Positions 29,851 to 29,867 of a DNA stretch of 29,867 nucleotides are shown one piece after another. Within the stretch, counting starts at the first letter, position 1. Each line of letters opens with the position of its first letter. The translations under genes were made by a program, and so were the position numbers. The stretch is from a virus. Under the pieces are notes generated by a model. The model made no database searches, was not told where the DNA came from, and saw nothing but the letters and a program-made list of their open reading frames with translations. The stretch lies in IMG/VR virus record IMGVR_UViG_3300021962_000448, positions 1 through 29,867 of that record; one strand, written 5' to 3'.

Positions 29851-29867
29851 CTTCGGCTCCGCTCTTG

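Noticed and set aside
1-29867. tRNA genes, insertion sequences, attachment sites
   Set aside because: No cloverleaf, transposase, terminal inverted repeats or integrase was seen; non-coding space is almost absent.

Overview
The window is a tightly packed piece of a tailed double-stranded DNA phage genome, most likely a podovirus from an environmental source. The evidence is a family A DNA polymerase, an archaeo-eukaryotic-type primase fused to a helicase, a lysis cassette, a tailspike, and a run of virion/ejection-type genes ending in one very large protein. Large terminase, portal, major capsid protein, RNA polymerase and integrase are not in the window, so the genome continues on both sides. 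Small sequences cannot fix the host; Shine-Dalgarno sites and the lysis gene types fit a Gram-negative bacterium (inference).

Layout, plus strand, 1-18401 (late module): the end of a tail fibre gene; a beta-helix tailspike (60-1340); a lysis cassette made of a small membrane/coiled-coil protein, a 3TM-type holin and a GH108-type muramidase (1349-2485); a free-standing GIY-YIG/NUMOD3 homing endonuclease inserted on the opposite strand (2486-3202); a large structural protein (3244-5148), a small unknown, a cupin-like protein, a 578-aa Gly/Ala-rich protein, a GNAT-like protein in a position resembling that of T7 internal virion protein gp13, two Q/A/G-rich putative ejection proteins, and a 2481-aa polyvalent virion-type protein with an HEXXH zincin motif (10956-18401). 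Most of these genes are joined by ATGA overlaps or spacers of about 10 bases.

Minus strand, 29850-18398 (early/replication module, read right to left): small DNA-binding and coiled-coil proteins, a VRR-NUC nuclease, a previously uncalled 54-aa gene, an HTH-DUF3310 fusion, a 34-aa gene overlapping the polymerase start, PolA, a Cas4/RecB-like nuclease with four conserved cysteines, an HNH-like small protein, an SNF2-type helicase, a coiled-coil protein, a zinc-motif putative ssDNA-binding protein, an HTH protein, the AEP primase-helicase, and a 68-aa protein. The two modules converge and share one CTAG tetranucleotide in which both stop codons overlap.

Most striking points: intrinsic terminators sit directly in front of three replication units (before the small gene/polA, before the SNF2 helicase, before the primase-helicase), two of them with no room for a promoter behind them, which suggests antitermination or attenuation control. 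A short AxGG(I/Q) motif recurs in three neighbouring virion genes. PolA carries Leu at the position equivalent to E. coli 762. The giant protein contains a zincin motif, duplicated modules and a proline-rich tandem repeat.
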